Source: CAYUNT01 sp964446285
GTDB lineage: Bacteria > Sumerlaeota > Sumerlaeia > SLMS01 > CAYUNT01
Assembly: GCA_964446285.1 (NCBI GenBank)
Contig: CAYUNT010000183.1
Span: 1-9,151 of the forward strand
Length of the DNA: 9,151 nt
Direction: 5' to 3'
Below the pieces are notes generated by a model. That model was not told the origin of the DNA. It searched no databases and saw nothing but the letters and a program-made list of their open reading frames with translations. The number at the start of each line of letters is the position of its first letter. Position 1 is the first letter of the stretch. Both the position numbers and the translations under genes were made by a program. Shown here one piece after another: positions 5,534 to 9,151 of the stretch.

Positions 5534-8500
5534 CTATAATTCAAGCCGGTATGTGGCGATTTCGGCTTTGCCGAGCGGAATGGCGAAGCGGCCGTTTTTG
5601 ATTTTGATTTCGCCGAGGTCGGCGTCCTCGTCGAGCCGCACCTTGCGCACCGTGCGAATCGGCAGCGTGGTCGAAACCGATGCGCGCACGGGTTCTTCGA
5701 CGGCGTTCCATACGCGCAAAATCCATGCCTTGCCGTCGTCGCTTTGCGCGAGCGCCGCCATGCGCGCCGCGCCACCCTCGGGTTCGATGCGCACAAGCGA
5801 CTGGCAGGCGGGCAGGTCGCCAGGCTTGGGCACGCCCTGCAAAATGTGAACCGGCGCCTTGAAATCGTAGGCCTCGGCCACGACGCCGCCTTCGCGCCAA
5901 TCGCCCTTGTGCGGATACAGCGCGTAGCGGAATTCCAATTCCCCGAACACGTGCGAGCCCGTGTAGCGGTCGAATTCGTCCGGGATCATCGTCGTATTTG
6001 CCGTCATGTAGGCGCGGTGCGTGCGCAGGAGCGTCAGACCAAGCGTGCGGCGCGTGTCGTCGAGCATCGAGTATTCGCGCATTCCGCGGTTCAGCAGCGC
6101 CAGGCCCGCCTTGCCGTCACTCACGTCCACGAAATTCTGCATGGGCTGGAAGGGATAGTGTTTTTCGTTGTTGTCGGCCGTATCGCGCCAGAGGAAGTTG
6201 CGCGTTTCGATGGCGAATGCGCTTTCGGCGGCAACCTCGTCCGTCGCAATGTCCGTCGGGAAAAGAACCTGGATGCGGTGATCGCGCGCCGCGTTGACGA
6301 TCCGCGTGCGGACCTCAAGCCGCCGCGAGCCGCGCCTCAGCGTAAGCCAGGTGCTGATTGGGATTTCGACGAGCTGGCGCAGGCGGTCGCGCCCATCGTC
6401 CGTTGCCGCCGCGGGGACTTGCAGTGTGGTGTCGATGCGCCAGATGCCCCGGAGCGGATTGCTCTCGATGAGAGTGAGGCGCGCAGGCAATCCGAGCGAA
6501 ACGCACGTTGTATCGCGCACGGGGCGGCGGTCGAGATGCGCGTTGCCCGTGCTGCCGCTGTCCGCGAAGAAATGCAGCCCCTCAAAGAATTTCCCTGTTG
6601 GCTTATGCAAAAGCGAGAACGTGCCGTTTGGCGAAATGCGCACCGCGAGATGCTCATTTTCCAGCGCGCCATCAGGCGTCGCGATCAGTCCGCGCTCCGG
6701 CCCTGGCGCAGGTTCGGGAACATAGCGGGGCGGGCGCGGGCGAAGCGCGTAGGTCGCGTAGCCTGCGCTTGGCGCCTCCGCCTCTATCAGCACGCGGCAT
6801 CGGTCGGCCGAAAACCCAATGGCCGCATCGAGTTCGCGTTCGATGCGAATCGTGATCGGCTCGCGGCTGAGCATTTGCCACGCCACCGGGCGGCCTTGCG
6901 CGTCCACGATATCGAAGTGGTCGTATCGCACCGGTTTCGGGCGCGATGGAACGCCGCCATCTTCCTCGACGGCGCTCAAACCCGAGCAGGGATCGACATA
7001 TCCGCCACCCGCGGGCGGTTTGGGCAGGTCGATCATCGCCTGGAACACGCCCGCGCGTTTTTGCGGCAGCGGATTGAAGAAGGTCAGCGTCTGGTCGCCC
7101 GGCGCGAATCCTGAAAGATCGATTTTTTTCCAGATTGCCTCGCAGGCGCGGCGCGTCACTTCCTGGGCGATGGTGCGCGTTTCGGAAAAATGCGCCATCA
7201 TGTCGCGATGCACCTGATCGACTGCCGCGCCGCATATATTGTCGTGGGCTTGGTTTTTGAGGAGCGCGGTCCAGGCGCGGTCGAGGAACAGGCGCGGATA
7301 CTCCATCCCGCCAAGCATCGCCGCCAGCGCGGAAAGCGGCTCGGCCGTGTGGATGAGCCACGTCTCGCAATCTTCGTTCGCCAGTTTCAAATTCACGCGC
7401 GAGGAGGGCGTCATGCCGTAGAGGCCGTTGAACCCAGGCTCGACGGCGGTCTGACGGATTTCGCCTTTCACGCGCCGGAGCGATTTTCCCTTCACGTCGG
7501 CGAGGACTGCTTCCACATACTCATCAAATGTGTCCTGAACGATTTCCACGTCGGGCGCCACGGTGTTGAGTTGGCGGATGATCTCGGGCAGGAGGTCGAA
7601 GGCGCGCTCATTGTCCTCGATGTCGAGCGCAAGCACATGGCGGCCAATCGCGTAGGGGAAGGCTTGTCCGCGGATGTTCGCCAGCGCCTTTTCAAGCGAA
7701 GCGCGGTCGCGCGAGAAATCGTGGCGCTCATTGAGCACCTGGAAATCCAGTTCATAGAGAATCTCGTCGGCCATGTGCGCGGGCAGGTCGGCCGGGTCGT
7801 AGCGGTAAGAGAGGTCGCGCGGCGGTTTGCCGTGGACGAGCGGCGTCTGCACATAGAAAAACCAATTGGTGCGCGTCACTTCGTCGAACCCGCGAATCAC
7901 ATGCAGCGTCGAGCCGTCGCGCCCTTCCCAAAGCGTGATCGGGTCCATCTGATGCTTGTTCGTGCCGCGGTAAAAGAGCGCGGAATGAATATCAAATCCT
8001 TTATATATTTGCGGGAGTTGCGAGGTCTGGCCGTAGCTGGTGGCGGTGTAACCCGAACGCATTGCGCCGCCGTATTCCTGCGCTTTTCTTTTGCCAACAA
8101 GCAGATTTCGCACGATGCACTCGCCCGCGATGTTGAACATGTCGGGCAGCGTGAACCACGGCACGATGGCGAGGCGTCCCGCGCGGATGAACGATTCGAG
8201 GCGTGCGCGGTTTTGCGGACGCGCTGTCAGATAGTCGTCCACAACCACGTATCCTCCATCGATGTGGAAGCAGCGGTAGTCCGGATTTTTCTCCAAAACG
8301 TCCATGACCGCATCAAGCAAATCGCCCAGCCGCAGCAGCGATTGCTCGAACGTGTAACGCCATTCGCGGTCCCAATGCGTTCCCGAGATGACGTGCATAA
8401 GATATGGTTTCGCGCTTTTCCGAATCGCTCCGGTGGTTTGGACGTCTCGTCCATGTTCCTTTTCCAGGTTATTTGACCGGCATGTATGAGATTGCGGTGG

Positions 8501-8575
8501 GGAAGCGGCCTGGGCCGCGCCGAGAGTAGCCCGGCGCTCTGCGTTCTTGCGATTTGTAAGCAGCTTGCGAGGCAT
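5534..8575 (-). CDS. GH38 alpha-mannosidase-like protein with Thr at the nucleophile position
   Basis: 1013 residues from this start; numbers below count from the longer start at 8614. Layout is as in bacterial GH38: catalytic barrel (about 72-360) with SGTHWDREW (78-85), helical middle domain with NQAHDNICG (454-462), and a C-terminal beta-sandwich from about 665 (ENEHLAVRISPNGTF). GH38 enzymes remove alpha-mannose with a metal ion held by His, Asp, Asp and His. H80, D82 and H457 are present, but the nucleophile Asp is T192 in GYTATSYGQTSQLPQI (codon ACC, 8039-8041). The acid/base region reads LALDIEDNERAF, so E333 may replace Asp. Activity or specificity may therefore differ. The frame is open throughout. 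ATG 8575 has the best Shine-Dalgarno; ATG 8614 adds 13 residues, and ATG 8398 (MHVISGTHWDREW) gives the family-like N-terminus but lacks a good site. The first ~59 residues are polar, basic and unlike the family. No signal peptide is visible. Confidence 0.88.
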   Translation of the reverse strand: MPRKLLTNRKNAERRATLGAAQAASPPQSHTCRSNNLEKEHGRDVQTTGAIRKSAKPYLMHVISGTHWDREWRYTFEQSLLRLGDLLDAVMDVLEKNPDYRCFHIDGGYVVVDDYLTARPQNRARLESFIRAGRLAIVPWFTLPDMFNIAGECIVRNLLVGKRKAQEYGGAMRSGYTATSYGQTSQLPQIYKGFDIHSALFYRGTNKHQMDPITLWEGRDGSTLHVIRGFDEVTRTNWFFYVQTPLVHGKPPRDLSYRYDPADLPAHMADEILYELDFQVLNERHDFSRDRASLEKALANIRGQAFPYAIGRHVLALDIEDNERAFDLLPEIIRQLNTVAPDVEIVQDTFDEYVEAVLADVKGKSLRRVKGEIRQTAVEPGFNGLYGMTPSSRVNLKLANEDCETWLIHTAEPLSALAAMLGGMEYPRLFLDRAWTALLKNQAHDNICGAAVDQVHRDMMAHFSETRTIAQEVTRRACEAIWKKIDLSGFAPGDQTLTFFNPLPQKRAGVFQAMIDLPKPPAGGGYVDPCSGLSAVEEDGGVPSRPKPVRYDHFDIVDAQGRPVAWQMLSREPITIRIERELDAAIGFSADRCRVLIEAEAPSAGYATYALRPRPPRYVPEPAPGPERGLIATPDGALENEHLAVRISPNGTFSLLHKPTGKFFEGLHFFADSGSTGNAHLDRRPVRDTTCVSLGLPARLTLIESNPLRGIWRIDTTLQVPAAATDDGRDRLRQLVEIPISTWLTLRRGSRRLEVRTRIVNAARDHRIQVLFPTDIATDEVAAESAFAIETRNFLWRDTADNNEKHYPFQPMQNFVDVSDGKAGLALLNRGMREYSMLDDTRRTLGLTLLRTHRAYMTANTTMIPDEFDRYTGSHVFGELEFRYALYPHKGDWREGGVVAEAYDFKAPVHILQGVPKPGDLPACQSLVRIEPEGGAARMAALAQSDDGKAWILRVWNAVEEPVRASVSTTLPIRTVRKVRLDEDADLGEIKIKNGRFAIPLGKAEIATYRLEL

Positions 8576-8584
8576 ATATGGAAA

Positions 8585-8592
8585 TCCTTTCC
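8585..8592 (-). promoter_or_regulatory. Shine-Dalgarno supporting the mannosidase-like start at 8575
   Basis: GGAAAGGA on the minus strand, nine bases before the ATG at 8575. It is stronger and better spaced than what precedes the alternative ATGs at 8614 and 8398, and is the main reason for choosing 8575. Confidence 0.5.
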
Positions 8593-8736
8593 ATTTGTTG
8601 CATTTTGCAGGCATTACGACCTGGAGCGCATTTAGAACCTCAGCGGCTGCCAGCGGAAAATCTTTCTCCCAAGAGCATCCGCAGCATTTGCCGCATCCCT
8701 CTGGATTTCTGCTTCACAGGCAAATTGCATTCCATT

Positions 8737-8745
8737 CCCCCCCCC
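8737..8745. repeat. Homopolymer C9 tract
   Basis: Nine consecutive C, about 160 bases upstream of the mannosidase-like start. Tracts of this length are prone to slippage and to sequencing error. No confident ORF crosses it. Confidence 0.9.
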
Positions 8746-8909
8746 AAGCGTTGCGCCCAAAGCAATTTTTCTGCATGTGTTACGCGTCGCGCTCAATCCC
8801 AACTTGATTCGCCCCGCTTGGCCCTTGTTTCCTGCAATCGTCCATGAAGCGGAAAAAGGCTTTCCCAACCACGAAAAAATCGAAACTAAAAAAGTGAAAA
8901 ATCCCATCT

Positions 8910-8928
8910 CGATTTCCCGGCGATTTCC
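8910..8928. repeat. Short tandem direct repeat CGATTTCC with 3-base spacer
   Basis: CGATTTCC at 8910-8917 and 8921-8928, an 11-base period that places both copies on about the same helix face. TCGATTT (8909-8915) also pairs with AAATCGA at 8877-8883 as a 7-base inverted repeat. This could be a protein-binding site, but the support is weak. Confidence 0.4.
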
Positions 8929-9081
8929 GTTGACCCCATGCGGCTCAGCTGGCTATATAGCTGGACAATGACAGGCGCGCAACTCGCCTGTGTGTATGCT
9001 TCCCCGGTTCCCAATAATTGAATAAGCAGTAAGCAGAACGAATCGCTGGGTTTGGTCCACTCGGGTGGCAAGCAACATGCT

Positions 9082-9122
<41 letters not shown>

Positions 9123-9151
9123 GGCGCCACGGCCGCCTTGTGGCCACCGAC

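Noticed and set aside
5535..5540. Perfect TATAAT on the + strand
   Set aside because: It is made by the last codons and stop of the mannosidase-like gene on the other strand, and there is no -35 element or + strand gene to serve.
5744..7114. 456-codon + strand ORF
   Set aside because: It lies fully antisense to the mannosidase-like gene. Its Arg/Ala-rich composition is typical of a shadow frame of a GC-rich gene.
7190..8476. 428-codon + strand ORF
   Set aside because: Antisense shadow of the mannosidase-like gene, with no domain of its own.
8632..8907. 91-codon minus-strand ORF beginning MGFFTFLVSIF
   Set aside because: The N-terminus looks hydrophobic, but the ORF crosses the C9 tract, has no good ribosome site and shows no recognisable domain; probably chance.

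Overview
This 9.15 kb window reads as bacterial chromosome. The coding regions are mostly GC-rich, genes start on ATG with Shine-Dalgarno sequences, and several genes overlap by four bases. No rRNA, tRNA, CRISPR array or transposase gene is visible. The organism cannot be fixed from the sequence. The mix of a GH38 alpha-mannosidase-like protein, a GT39-like membrane glycosyltransferase, a BtpA/SgcQ protein and a dispersed palindromic CACCACAAAG..CTTTGTG..CGTGG element fits environmental bacteria of the Planctomycetota / Sumerlaeota / Hydrogenedentota type. That placement is only an impression.

Layout. (1) Bases 203-1741, + strand: three tightly packed overlapping genes. They are an MNT nucleotidyltransferase, a HEPN-domain protein (together a HEPN/MNT toxin-antitoxin-like pair) and a BtpA/SgcQ-family TIM-barrel protein translationally coupled to them. 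(2) Bases 1762-1855: an imperfect inverted repeat of a dispersed type. (3) Bases 1871-3574, + strand: a polytopic GT39-like glycosyltransferase. (4) Bases 5351-3610, - strand, convergent with it: an ATGA-coupled pair, an OLD/RecF-like AAA (ABC-type) ATPase followed by a DUF4276 protein with a TOPRIM-like acidic signature. These genes look less GC-rich than their flanks, and the pair is a candidate anti-phage defence module. (5) Bases 8575-5534, - strand: a very large GH38 alpha-mannosidase-like protein. (6) Bases 8593-9151: no convincing gene; the stretch holds a C9 tract, a short tandem repeat, a palindrome and a CT microsatellite.

The most interesting points are these. The split ATPase + TOPRIM-like operon resembles in architecture the RloAB/AbiL and PARIS systems but uses a different nuclease-like partner. 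The GH38 protein keeps three of the four usual metal ligands but has Thr where the catalytic nucleophile Asp belongs, inside an otherwise well-kept motif. The MNT protein has lost the first Asp of its GSx10DxD catalytic motif while keeping its HEPN partner.
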